Assembly: GCA_021613335.1 (NCBI GenBank) | Contig: JAJTWR010000260.1 | Span: 2,351,001 to 2,415,000, forward strand | DNA: 64,000 nucleotides | Reading direction: 5' to 3' | Source: Whitmania pigra | Taxonomy: Eukaryota; Annelida; Clitellata; Hirudinida; Haemopidae | Shown here: piece by piece, positions 29,065-43,850 of the stretch | How the letters are laid out: the number at the start of each line of letters is the position of its first letter | How positions within the stretch are numbered: position 1 is the first letter of the stretch | The notes under the pieces: generated by a model | Seen by the model: only the letters and a program-made list of their open reading frames with translations | The model's database searches: none | What the model was told of the DNA's origin: nothing | Program-made: the position numbers and the translations under genes

Positions 29065-31313
29065 TTAGTTCTGTTGGCCCCAGTTGCCAAACGACCATCG
29101 ACTTGATGTCAGAACTTTGTTTGGTTGTTGTTGTTTGGTGTTCTTTTGCTCTATTTGTTCCTGTGTTTAAAAAATTCAGTGCTTGCAAATGCAACAGATA
29201 TGATATGCATTTATCCTAATTATATATTTCTAGAATTATTACCTGTAGTTGCTTCTGTCTCTCTTTGAATGCTTCAAGGGGATTGTCAAACTGAGCATAA
29301 AATTCTAACACATTCCTGACATCTTCAACATCACTAATGGCAATAGCTGGAATAAAAAGTATGAAATACTCAAGTACAATCCTTCAGTCTTCACATATTT
29401 ATATGAGCTTTAAATTAATTCTTTAGAATTCTAAACACTCACTTTGGAGAAATGATGCCAAGTCAACAAGACATCTGTCTAAGTCATCACCAGACCACTT
29501 TTGGAGGAGAAATCCATTCTCAGGTTGCAGGGACATGGCCTTAGGATCACAATCGACGACAATCACCTTACTCAGATCTCGGTTCAAGAAAGATAGATCC
29601 TGTAAACATTCAACGCAGAACATTAAAAATAGCATTTAGAAATTAACTATTCCAGATATTGGAAACATTGAATAACTTGAAAATGCTTTTGATCAAAACT
29701 CATAATTTCCAAAAAGAATTTCAATATTAACTAATTATTCAACTGACCTTCACATGAACTCCATTAACGTATTTTGTGGCATCTCTGAATAGCCAATAAG
29801 TCACACATCCGTTGGGATCCATGCTCGGCCTGATTGGGTCAATTGCCTAAAAGCAGAAAGCATGCCATTTAAATATGTTCATGGGCCACATTCTGTAAAG
29901 TATTAAAAAGATCTTACAGCTCCATTTTCGTGCGTATAAACAACAACTTCAAAGAAAGGAGCAACTTGTTGCAGGAAGTAGTCCATACCAGGACGTTTCT
30001 TAAACCTCCAACCATTTGCAAGCTGAGCAATTCAAAAGGAAAATTTCTTTTAAGGTTTAATTGTGATAAACAGCAATACTCACTGTCCAATCGGGGTGGA
30101 CAAGCACATCAGTCATTTCCAATACAAGAGTGTATTTATGGTACATTGGTACTTCTGGGGGATCAGGCAACAATTTTTCATGTGATGGATCTTGAATCAT
30201 CTGATCAATAAAATGATATAATTAATAGTTTCAATTCATTTATGCACAATATATGTCAGAAGCACTTTTTATTGAGAATTTGTATATCATTCCTTCCCAG
30301 GTGCACCCATGGGAATGCAAGCTATATTACAATATCAACACTTTACGACAAGTGGCTGTTACTGCTGCATGCAGGAATACAACCCCGACCCATGTTGCAC
30401 ACTGGATTTCATAAGAAATTTCGGAGTCATTAGCCAAGTGGTTATGAGCTTTTGCTTTGGTACAGATGCTTTAAGGAATTCAAATCCTAGTTGCATGCAG
30501 TAGTTTATATAAGTATCAATCCCTGACCTAACTTGCAAATCGAATTACAAACCTTTTTGATAAAATACAATTCCCTCACTGCTCTTTTGATATAAGCCAG
30601 CCAACTTGGTACTACATAAATCATTTAAAAACATTAAGTAACTTGTTAATATATGTAATGTATTATTTGAAATAAGCATTTATGCAACAACTCACATCCT
30701 GAGAACTCATCTATGATCTGTAAAGAATTCAGAGCATTACACAAAATGCTGATTATGTGTGAAAGATAATGCAAAAAACAAATCTAATCCAAAACTAAAA
30801 TTGTACTTACGTCATTACCATATGAATCCTTTGCAGGTGCACCTACAAACAAATTGATGTTGAATAGTTTCAAGAATCCAAACAAATATAATAACGCTCA
30901 CCATATAAAACCAAAAAGCTTCCACAGCCAACGAAACCAGCAACTGTCATAAAAATCAAGCCTGGCTTCCATGCGTTTTTACCCTTGTACCACTTTTCTT
31001 CATCGGTTTTATCTTTTTCGCTATCCTCGAATTGTTGCTTTACTTTCGACTTAAGAATAGCTTGCGTAGTATTTTCTTTATTAAGTTGTGAAAAATTAAC
31101 CTGTGTAAATCTGTTAGATACTTGGGCACATAATAACGCTCGGCGCAGCGAAATTGGAGCAAATTGAGGAGACAATGAACACAACCATGGGGCACTCTTC
31201 TTGTAATTAAAAGCATTTGTAGCGATGTCAGACTTAATTGTATACTGCACATGCAACAAATTAGGCTTTGTAACGACACGACGCAAAGCGAAGACAACAC
31301 CCTTCGTGCACAT
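29065..31313 (-). CDS. TIMM50: TIMM50, TIM23-complex presequence receptor
   Basis: Inner-membrane subunit of the TIM23 translocase; its intermembrane-space domain receives presequences. Ten exons in transcription order: 31313-30902, 30842-30811, 30717-30696, 30611-30553, 30200-30084, 30022-29918, 29846-29748, 29599-29443, 29346-29243, 29160-29065. Frame is kept throughout, giving 400 residues. The N-terminus is basic and lacks acidic residues (targeting presequence). A membrane helix lies at about 117-136 ([20 protein letters not shown]). The FCP-like domain starts near 176. Its phosphatase motif is degenerate: [13 protein letters not shown] has Glu203 and Thr205 in place of the two catalytic aspartates, as in other animal TIMM50 proteins. 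Further matches are [35 protein letters not shown] and a Gln/Lys-rich tail. Minus-strand AATAAA sites lie at 29030-29035 and 29018-29023. The initiator is the first ATG of the open frame and could be off. Confidence 0.93.
30420..30505 (+). repeat. tRNA-like sequence in a TIMM50 intron
   Basis: The plus strand holds cattagccaagtggttatga (A-box-like, tRNA-Leu/Ser style) and, about 45 bp on, ggaattcaaatcctag (B-box-like). The stems do not pair well enough for a working tRNA, so a SINE head or tRNA pseudogene is likelier. Confidence 0.4.
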
Positions 31314-31970
31314 GTTTACCTAGCATTAATATCTAAGATACTCCTTTTACTTTTAGTCGTTATGTATGAAGCCGATTACCGTGAAAAACATAAAATCATG
31401 GTTTTCTTCTATATTTTTAACGATAAATATTAAAATTTAACAAATATTATTTATGTTGTATACGTATTGTTTATGTAACAAATATCAATTATTAAAATTG
31501 AATTTTAGATTATACAATATAAATACAATCTATATTTGGTAGAAATATTTAAAATGCGACTATCAAAATTTAGAGACTGATTTAAAAAATTAGGAGTGTT
31601 TTATCACACAGACATTAGTCTCCTTAAACCAGTGGTTCTCAAACCCCGGTCCGTGAATCAAATGGTACCGGCCCAGCAAGCACAAGAAATCGGGACCCGA
31701 CCGGGTCCCACGCGGGAAAAAAAGCAGGGCCCGCTTCGGCAGCCCAGCGGGGCCATGCCGGGTTTGGCCGCGGGCACCAGTCGGGTAACTCGCTGGGTTC
31801 CCGCTGGTTTGTCTCTGTGGGCACCACACGGGCCCCGCATTAGTTGCCCGGCATCATTAAGCACGGGTTGCCCAGCCCAATCCCTATATCATTAATGACG
31901 AGTTTCCCAACAATATATGTAAGACTTAAGAATACAAATTTTTGGATTACATCAAGTTTATTGAAAAAAT

Positions 31971-33220
31971 TCAGCTGTTATTAATTAAATTAATTTTTTT
32001 CTGACTGCCAGCTCCTCTGTCTCTGGCATTTCCAAGCCACTTGCGAAGTTCCAACTCACAATCTTGGCTGGTTGCAGCTGAAGTGCTTGGGTTCCTTTGT
32101 ACTACCCCTAAAATTTTCCAGATGAAAAGATTAATAATACTGCTAATCTTATTATTACTCTATAATTAAGGTTAATTAAAATTCAATTTATAGTAGCATC
32201 AAACCAAAGTGTTAATCAACAAAGTTACAAAAAGGAAACCAGTTGACTAACCAAACACAACATTAAACATTTCGGCTTGTCGAAAAGCCTTTTTGCCATG
32301 CTGTCCCGACAAATTGCACTTTCGACTCATTTCATCCGTCAGCAAATGCTTCATAAGCCTCCGGATGGTGGTCTCAATGTTATGCCCTCCATTGGATGCC
32401 AGAGCAGAAATCTGAATTGAGAATTAGAGTCATTAAACTAATTTTTAAAATGTTGATTTTATACCAACCAATTGGTTTTTAATTCCAACATCCTTTATAA
32501 GATCTTCAATGCTTGCAAATAAGCAATCACTCCGAATTGGCAAACTAATTCCTTCCGGAATTTCAGCATTAGTAACCATGTTGTTTTGCAAGCTCTTTGC
32601 AATCATATCAGGAGATCTCTTAATCATCTCTGGATTTGCTATTAAGAGCCTAATAGCTTTATCCAAATCTGTTTTGAAGCAACATATCAAGAATGAATAT
32701 GAATTTAATTGTCAATAACAATTATCATAACAAGTCTAGCTCACCAAGGGTGCTAGATGTTAATACTTGGGGAAAGGGATGAGGTAATTCTGAGTGATGT
32801 GATTGAGGTGACTGAGATCGAAATGAAGGAGAATGGTGGACCTGAAACACTTCTTTTGGAGGAGGAATTGGCTTATTTATTTGAACATCCTTTGGTTTTC
32901 TGAATAATTTAAAATTGCAATTAGCTAAACAGATAACATATAACAAGTTAAAAAACAAATTTTAAAACATATAATATTCGCAATATGTTCGAATGGGCAC
33001 ACCACAGTTTCAATGAAACAACTTCTTCATCACTACTTGAATCTATCCTCCTTTTTGATCTGTAAAAAATATTGTTAAAATAAATCCAGTATTGCACACC
33101 GTTAGGAATATATCAGTCTTGTATACTTTCTTCTTTTTTTTTCAATGACATCAGTTTCAGAATCGATGTTCGATGTCTCCTCAGCCAATTTTGTCTTTGC
33201 TCTGGCATCCATAACATCAT
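31971..33220 (-). CDS. DUF4806-domain protein, 5' end not found
   Basis: Six consecutive exons in transcription order: 33220-33127, 33059-33006, 32899-32745, 32668-32469, 32411-32252, 32107-31971. All have consistent phases and encode about 265 residues. The N-terminal half is basic and Ser/Pro-rich (EKKRRKSKRRIDSSSDEE, then FRSQSPQSHHSELPHPF), suggesting a nuclear protein. The C-terminal part matches the DUF4806 pattern: ALASNGGHNIETTIRRLM, LLTDEMSRKCNLSGQHGKKA, and a final VVQRNPSTS followed by LRKWLGNARDRG. DUF4806 proteins are uncharacterised and multiply in animals with many transposons. A minus-strand AATAAA sits just after the stop. The open exons suggest a recently functional gene. 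The 33006 donor (GTGGTG) is weak, and the start codon lies upstream, perhaps lost in the repeat region. Confidence 0.72.
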
Positions 33221-33279
33221 CTGAATCATGAAAAGCAATACACATTTTGTTATATTATTTACAAACTATATTTCATTTA

Positions 33280-33475
33280 GTCCCCTCAAGCCAAAGTTGT
33301 GCATTTTATAGTCTTATTGGTTCAAAGAAGAGTTCTAGAATCATTTGGCAAATCAGGAATAACATGCTAAAGAACCTTCAATAAGTCTGTTGTGGCTTTA
33401 TGACAAATATTATTAGACAGCCCAACGAGCAAGCTTTTCAGTTATGTTAAACTCATAAGTTTCAAGATTTGGATC

Positions 33476-33476
<1 letters not shown>
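33280..33476 (-). pseudogene. Decayed LRxWA/DLLKxL coding module
   Basis: Read on the minus strand across two frames with stops: ITEKLARWAV, then NNICHKATTDLLKVL, then IPDLPNDSRTLL. This order (LRxWA, a DLLKxL helix, LPxDxRTLLxTP) is one I recognise from the N-termini of uncharacterised transposon-associated proteins of cnidarians and insects. It lies just upstream of, and in the same direction as, the DUF4806 exons, and is cut by the (TAA)n tract. Confidence 0.4.
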
Positions 33477-36115
<2,639 letters not shown>

Positions 36116-36123
36116 AGCTTCAC

Positions 36124-37934
36124 CAGGGTCGGACTGGCTTAAAAAAACGGCCCGGGAAATTTGGTCGTGTCGGCCCACTTCATAGTTTCATATAAATTTT
36201 TTCGATAATTTAATATTTTACTTATTTTCAATTTAATTTAGTTTTTATATAGTTTTCTTTAGTTTCTATAATTACTTCATATATAATAATAAAATTTTAA
36301 AGTTCAAAAAACTACTTTAAGTTGCAAGAATCTTTTTATTTATTACATGTTCAAATTCGTAATTATGCAAAATAACTTTAAACAGTTAAATAACTGTAAA
36401 ATTAAACATAAGAAACACTAGTCTAAAATTTCTATTCATTGTTAACTAGTATAACAGCTTTTTCATCGTTTCACTAGTCGATGCTAAAACATCAATGATT
36501 TCATTATTATTGATTCTTGAAAGAATGTTCTTCTCACAAGACATCGGCATGAATGATTGTAAAGTTGATTGGCTCAGCAAATTTCTTAATCTGTTCTCAC
36601 TCAGGTGCTGCAATGCATCGCTAGGCATTCTTTTCAAAATTTCTGCAAAATTTCTTGGATCTAAACAAGATAAATCAGCGTAAAGACAACCATGCTCAGA
36701 GAATCTCTGTTTTAAACTACTAATTACTTGATCCATAACCAGTGAACATTGACACAAAATTTATCTTTCGCACTTTCAAGTGGTTGGTTGACTATAATTC
36801 TTTTTCTTTCAAAACCGTCTGCACTTCAATGTCGATATTTCTTTTTTCTAGTTCACTGTTTGCAATTTTTTTAATTTGTAGCTGCTTGAAAAATGGAATC
36901 AAAATTTTTATCTACTTTGCTTAATTCAGTCTTGAACCATCTTCATCTTATAGGCTCGTAGGATATCCATTCCAATTGGTTGCAAATATTCCTATAATGT
37001 GTTCAAATATTTTCAAAAATAATTGTGCCGTTAGAATAAATTCAAAACTTGTCAATGAATCTAACAGAGCTTTTGCTCTGTATCGGACACCATTATTGAA
37101 TTTGTTTGAAGTAGAAATATCATGAAATGTTTGTAGCATGTCAATGTACAAAAAGTCGATAACTTGGGTTTCTTGAAGGTTTGATTAAGAAATTTCCAAA
37201 TATTTTAGTAAGAGCTCTGCCTTTTGCCCACCAACAGGTTTCACCAATTACAGATATGTATTTCAATTTGCTAAATTCACACCAAACAATCAAAAACTGA
37301 ATCGTAAATATGATTCCCGAAGAAAGACTGCACATGTGTTTAAAACCCCAAATAAAGTAACAACTTCAACCGCTTTTTCAGTGACGTCACCCATTACCAA
37401 ATTTAAGGCACGGGCATAACACCATACATGAATCTGACCCGGAGAAGCTGTATTTAACAAGGCATTGAATCTATTGTATTGACCTTGCACATTAGACGCA
37501 CCATCGGTAGAATTGCCAATACATTTACTTACATCAATGCCTAACTTTTCAAAGACAAACCAAGCCACAAACCAAATCATACATTCCTTTTCCAGTCGTT
37601 GATGTGCAATTGACTGTAGCTATTACACGTTCGTGTAAAAAAATATTTTATTAAAAAATAATATAATTTTGCGTTAAAATTGACGTTATAAATTATTAAA
37701 ATTGCGTTATAACCATTGACGTCGGAAGCTTATTATATAAATATAATTAGACTCCTTATGTAATGACTTTGTTGTTTCAGTTTGGTTATTTTTAATACAA
37801 ACTATTATTTGAAGCTATTTATAATCAACGGTAATTTCAGTTAAAACTAAAAATGTAATAACTTTCTTTTGGCGGTTGGCGGCTACCGGCCCACCGGGAA
37901 ATTCCCGGTGTCCCGGCGGCCCAGTCCAAGCCTG
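36124..37934 (-). mobile_element. hAT element (ZMYM1/DUF4371-type transposase relic)
   Basis: Ends CAGGGTCGGACTGG and ggcccagtccaagcctg are inverted copies, flanked by the identical 8-mer agcttcac at 36116-36123 and 37935-37942. The minus strand carries a decayed transposase of the DUF4371 kind found in ZMYM1-like proteins: GIDVSKCIGNSTDGASNVQG (with a catalytic Asp in TDGA), HVWCYARALNLVMGDVTEKA, VFLRESY, then WWAKGRALTKIFG and a C-terminal SENRLRNLL region near 36600. Frameshifts separate the pieces. The zinc-finger N-terminus is absent. Confidence 0.85.
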
Positions 37935-39719
37935 AGCTTCACTCTTGTCAAATCAACAATGAATCCACAATGAATCCAATTTTACCCGCGCTGTTGTATA
38001 TAATGAAACTAGTTATACATAACTAAACAATTTTACAAACAGAGTAATTGCAAGGATTCACTAAATGTTTACATTACAGAAATATCATTAATTATGAATA
38101 AAATTTATTTTATACATATACACATTATTTTCCGGCGGGGATAAGCCACTGGGCTATGCTCGGGACCCTTGTGGGCTCTTTGGCATATTAATGAGTTTCT
38201 TTCCCCTATGGGTCCCGTATCTATCCCGAGACTTTGCCCGGACGTAACCCGCTGAACTGGGCAAACTGGGCAACCCGCCTTCAACCTTCCTGGCGGTGTT
38301 TGCTGGGGGGCCGCCCAAGGAACAATAAATTATTTCCATTTCATTAAAAAATTAAAATATGATAGTTTGTAGGGCTTGAGAACAACCGCTACCATCTCTT
38401 TCTTAGCGTGTTCGGTAAAATTATTGAGTCTGATTTTGTAACATTTTAAGAATAACGATTAACTTACCAAAAAAAATAATACACTTTTTAATTAAATTAA
38501 ATTTTTAATTTAAAATAATTTTTAATAATTTAATTAAGTGATTACAGTAATTTCATATTTCATTGTGGGACACTGAATTTCGCCTCACAACTTCACCAGG
38601 CTCCAATCGTGTAGGAAATTATATCATTAATTTTTGTAATTTTATTATGTAATATTCAACTCCACTCCCCCCCGGTCCGCGGTAAAATTATCAGGCATTG
38701 ACCAGCGAAAAAAAGGTTGAGGACCACTGCCTTAAACCACTATAAATTAACGTTGTTATTTTAAGTTTGTTTTAATTTTTACAAATCAGGATCTTTACTA
38801 AAGGACGTTTAGCTTTATATCATTTAATCGCTCAGTGGTTCAGTCACTCACCGCTTAGCACACACATTGCTACAACACAGAAATCGCTACATTTTTTCAT
38901 CACTCCCGTGCTCAGCTCTTTCAACTCGCCTCAGTCCATAGATTGTTCAATAAACTCTCTACTATAATTTCTATTGGGTGTCAGTAATTTACACGATTAG
39001 TGACAATCCCATATCTCCGCTATGTTTAGATTAGAACTTTAACCTATTTTGAGATTGAGTTTCTTCAAATTTCATGTTTTGTTATGTCGAGTTAGAGTTA
39101 TTTGAATTCTATTAAATTTATATTACAGTTATATGTAAAAATGTATTTAACTCCAACATGCACAAGAGCTAATGAATCTGAATAGGAAGCTAATCAAAGA
39201 AAAGCAAAAAGAAAAACAGCTGACAGATTGAAGAAGTTAAGAAAATGAACATCAAAAACAAGAACATGTTCAGAAACGCAGAACGAAATCTTTTGAATCT
39301 CGTGAAGAAATTATGGAGAGGAAAGCGATAAGAAGTGGTGGTGACAGTGCTCGAAGAAATAAAAAAGATTAACATAAAAGACAAGAACGAATTCAAAACG
39401 TACAAGAAAATACTGTATTGCAGAATCTCTTGAAGTTATGAAGAGGAAAGCAAAATGAAAAAGCTGACAGATAGAAGAAGTAACGAAGATGAACATCAAA
39501 GAGAACTATAAGAAGATGCGGAGAACCAAAAGACAAAGACCATATGAAGCTGAAGCGGATACTTTTTATATGACATTGAATGAATTAGATTTGGAAACAC
39601 TGCTGTGCCTTCTTTTAACAAACCAAACTCTTCCAACAAGTTTTCGAAATGTTAATGATGAAAAAGTTTCGCTTCAACATTTATCGGCAACTCCTGATCT
39701 GCTTCAAGATTTATTCATG

Positions 39720-41891
39720 TTGAACGTAGAGGGGAAAATATTTTTCTCTATCATGGCATCGAGGCTCACGGAGTTCGTGATGTCTAATCAGTACGTGGAC
39801 ATTTCAGTCCAAAAGGGAGGCATTCCAGGTGTACCCGGTTGTATCGAGCATACCTCGATGATCTGGGAAGCTATTCAGAGAGCCAAGAGGAACCGGCTGA
39901 GTTTGTACGTCGTGTGGTTGGACCTAGCGAATGCATACGGATCGGTACCACACCAGCTCCTATGGAAAACATTGGAAGCCCATCATGTGCCTCAGCCCAT
40001 TATTCACATCCTTCAGGAATACTTTAACGGGTTCATGATGCGGTTTTCCACCAAGACGTACACTACAAGGTGGGTGCCTCTGGAGGTTGGTATAGCAACG
40101 GGGTGCACAATTTCTCCTTCCTTATTCGTACTGGCGATGCAGATCCTACTGAAGGCAGCCGGGTCTCGTACTCCAGAGGCGCACATTGGTAAAGGGGTGT
40201 ACATGCCTCCAATAAAGGCATTTATGGACGACACCACCCTGATCATGAACAGGAAGAAGGTTGTCCAAAATACCCTGGACAAGTTTAACAACCTTCTAGA
40301 GTGGTGTCGAATGGCTTTCAAACCTGCGAAATCCAGAAGTCTTGCCCTAGTTAGGGGAAAAATTCGCGAGGACGTGTCCTTCGATGTGGCGGAGCAGCGA
40401 ATCCCTACAGTATCCGAAGAACCGGTGAAAAGCCTTGGAAGGGTTTTTGACAAGTCTCTCACCGACAAGAGCATGCAGGACGCCATACCCCAGCAAACCA
40501 TTAGAGGACTGCAGGCGATTGAGGCGGCACCGCTGCAAGGGCGGTTCAAAGTGTGGTTGCTCCAGTTCGTGCTCCTTCCAAGACTTCTCTGGCCGTTAAC
40601 CATCTATGAGATTGGCTTGTCAGTGGTCGAGAAGCTAGAGAGGAAAGTTAACCGATACACCAGAAAATGGCTAGGCCTACCTCCAGCGCTGTCATCGGTA
40701 GCCCTCTACAGTAGGAGCACGAGCCTGCGACTACCACTAAGGTCCATCGTGGAAGAGTACAAACTCTCCAAAATAAGAACGCAGTGGATGCTCAACAACT
40801 CCGCGGATAGCAGGATCCGTGAAGTCAAGCCACTGCTTAGATCTGGAAGGAAATTCCGAGCGCAGAATGAGATCGACGAATCAGTTGCCGAGCTGATGTT
40901 CGAGGAAGTGAGAGGTCCTACCCAGACGGACCGTCATACAGTAGGATGGAACCACCTGCCAAAATGGTCCCAGGCGAGCTCATCAGTCAGAGCCGCCATG
41001 ATTATTCAGGAAAGGAGGCGAAAAGTGGAACAGGACCGAGTCACGATGGCAGTTTAGCAGTCACACCAGGGTAAGTGGACAACGTGGGAAGACGTGATGC
41101 AACGATCCCTTACCTGGAGCGACATGTGGAAAATGTCCCCGCTCCGACTTGCCTACGCGATAAGGTCAGTGTACGACCAGTTGCCCTCCAGGGACAATTT
41201 GCAGAAGTGGGGTATGGTGGAAGACACCAAATGCCGGCTCTGCGGCGGTACTGAGACACTGCACCACGTGCTCAGCAATTGCACGTATGCCCTTGCCAAC
41301 GGTCGGTACACATGGCGACATAACCAGGTCCTTCGAGAAGTGTGCGAAGCCGCAAAAGCAGCAGTCTCCAAAGCAAACTCGCGTACGATCGCAAATCAGC
41401 GAAAGATTTACTTCTTGCTCGAGGGCTTCGCACACCTCTGCAAAAAGAGATGTCAAACCCCAAGGCGAGACATTCTTGCAGAGGCAAACGACTGGACCAT
41501 CGCAGCCGACTTGGAAGGAATGAGGCACTACCCCCAGGTGCTGATAGAAAGTGGCAAGAGGCCGGATCTAGTGCTCGTATCGCCGTCGACGGATGCCATC
41601 ATTCTGGTGGAGCTGGCGGTTCCGTGGGAGGACAGGCTGCAATACAGCAATGCGCTCAAAGCAGACAAGTATGCAGATCTAACGATGGACCTGGAAGCGA
41701 GAGGATACCGCACAGACCTCTACCCTATCGAGATTGGCGCAAGGGGCGTGGTCGGCAAGTCGACTTACGCTTTCCTCACTAAGATCGGATTGTCAAGCCG
41801 AGAGAGAACAAAGGCTATGACAAGGATGTCTGAGGCCGCTGAAGCGGCTTCATTCTGGATCTGGCATATGAGAAGCCAGAAGAAGTCTTAA
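39720..41891 (+). pseudogene. LINE reverse transcriptase/endonuclease ORF, one in-frame stop
   Basis: Encodes the RT palm and thumb, a zinc knuckle and a restriction-like endonuclease. RT marks: GGIPGVPGCIEHTS, WLDLANAYGSVPH (first catalytic Asp) and FMDD at 40221-40232 in place of the usual FADD/YADD. The CCHC finger CRLCGGTETLHHVLSNC is at 41232-41282. The endonuclease has RPDLVLVSP followed by ILVELAVPWED (PD-(D/E)XK type, about 41559-41625). The C-terminus is rich in Arg, Ser and Met. A single TAG at 41055-41057 divides otherwise continuous reading; the paralogous copy at 53251-54352 has CAG there. The upstream open frame back to 39489 belongs to the host Helitron, not to the LINE. Confidence 0.82.
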
Positions 41892-42530
41892 CAGGCCACT
41901 ACACGAAACCGGGGAAAGCCGTCGGTCTCCGGTATGAATGATCCACCGAACGACGGGGCCAAACCATTGGTCGAGAGACGCGGTGTTGTCGGGAGAAATG
42001 GGCCGACCGCGGACTCGCGAAGGAACATGAACTGCGGTCCAAACCGCGGCTTCGAAAAGGCCCGCGATCGAGTCCCGAAAATTTCTATCTCCGGCTGTCG
42101 CTACAAAGAAATTATAAGGCCCAGTTTGCATATATTAAGGCGGTGTGAAGAAGCCACTGAGAGCTTGCATGACCGCTGTAGGCAAACTGGGGTGGAGGCG
42201 ATCGACATAACAAGGCCAATGAGAGCCCCGCATAGTCGAAGTTTGCAGGCGACAAACAGACAGCATGCGACATGAAGGAGCCATTGAGAGCTTGCGCAGT
42301 CGCTCCAGTCCAGGCAGCAGTGACCGGCATAACAAGGCCAACGAGTGCCTCTCAAAGCCGGCGGTAAGAGTTGGGTCCAGCAAGACCAAACCGACAGGGA
42401 CATCCGGCTGATCACCGGATGCGGCCCGCCCCCCGAAAACGTAAGGAGACTCAAAGGGCCGAAACGTTTGAAAACGGGGGAAACTCCTCTGAGGATCCCT
42501 GTCGGAGCTCCAAGGCGGAGTATTTAGTAA
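39720..42530 (+). mobile_element. RLE-LINE (R2-like design), 5'-truncated copy
   Basis: Best copy of the LINE family seen six times in this window. It starts inside the reverse transcriptase reading frame and ends at tatttagtaa, with a 639-bp 3' UTR (41892-42530) and no long poly-A. The 4-bp word catg occurs on both sides (39716-39719 and 42531-42534), a plausible target duplication. Its GC content is clearly higher than the surroundings. Confidence 0.85.
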
Positions 42531-42534
42531 CATG

Positions 42535-43850
42535 ACAACTTCAGAAGCAAAAAAATTCCATGAACATGTACTAGAATGCAACGCCACTTTAGCTTTCGCT
42601 TCAATGGATGCAGAAATCCAAGTACTGGAACAAACTGCTTTTGAATCCATGGACAAATTTACCAGATGGTTTCTCCACTTTACGTACAAATGATCACCAT
42701 AAACCATCCTACGGCCAAGCGAGTTCACACCACACAACTCCAAATCGTTCATAGATTCTCTGTTCGTTCTGGTTTTAGTCTCTTCCGCAGCAGTAGAAAA
42801 TTGTTTCTGCAATACATAAATACTTATTCATATATAATACTTAAAAACCTAAGTTTGGGAAGATCTACCAAGACTACCAACCGTCAATTTGGCAATCAAT
42901 GAGCTATCTTCAACGCCAGAAGGAATATCGAAATATTGAATGATGAACAACGGATGGCGATTAACATGACTTAATGTATGGAGCATTTCAAAGTTAGAGT
43001 AAATATTTTGCTCATAAGGTGCCTGCAAGACTTTTTTTTCCTACACTTTTACATTTTTTAAAAGGAAAAGAACATCAAGCTCCAGTAGCATCAATAGTAA
43101 TAGCAGCAACAGGTGGAATAACTGCACACTCGGTATTTAAAATTCTGCTTATCTTAAATGCCACACCAACGTGCATCGTCAAACCCAATATGCCAGAGTC
43201 AAAAGTAATAATGGACTCAAAATTAATAATATGGATGAAGCTCCAATAACTCATGCGTTCATCGCAGATTTCTCAAAGATTTAACGTGGCTAAATAAAAT
43301 AAATAAATTTGATGTCATTATCATATCGCGATAAAATCATTATATTTTGGGATGACTTTAGCTGTTATATTATGTTATATTATGGATGACTGAAAGTGTC
43401 AACAGTATTGTGAATGATCAAGCTGAAGACCAACTTGCATATCCAGAGGAATTTTTGAACAATTTGAACAGTTTTGTCGATGTTAACATGCTGCTCAGAA
43501 ACTTATTACTCTCTAAGGGTCTCTGCAATGTAATCGGCTCACAGTCACACGATTGCAGCCCAATGTAAATGAAGAACGATTAATTCAGCTAACATGGAAA
43601 CTGTTTTAATACCACGGACAGTTTTCTCTCCGTTTAGCCTTTTCTATGACGATCAATAAATCCCAGAATCAAACTTTCGAAAAACTTTGTATCTACCTAC
43701 CAAATGCACCGGCTTTCAGCAATGGACTACTCTTTGTAGGTCTGTCCAGAGTACAATCGTTCAACTTTGTAACTATTGTCTCAGAAAATCAAGACATTAA
43801 AACTCCGTTTTCACCGAAATTTTTGACAAGGATGGTTAAGGTGTAATAAA
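42535..43850 (+). pseudogene. Helitron PIF1-like helicase relic
   Basis: Fragments in several frames: GGITAHSVFKILLILNATPT (after the Walker A region; about 43110-43180), KLIIW (about 43230), YPEEFLNNLN (about 43440), MLLRNL followed by LCNV (about 43490-43530) and MTINKSQNQTFEKLCIYLP (43646) with LLFVGLSRVQSF. These match, in order, the helicase domain of animal Helitrons. The Walker A glycines are lost. Confidence 0.72.

Noticed and set aside
39489..41057. A 522-codon frame that looks like one gene
   Set aside because: It is a chance fusion: codons before 39720 are Helitron, those after are LINE.
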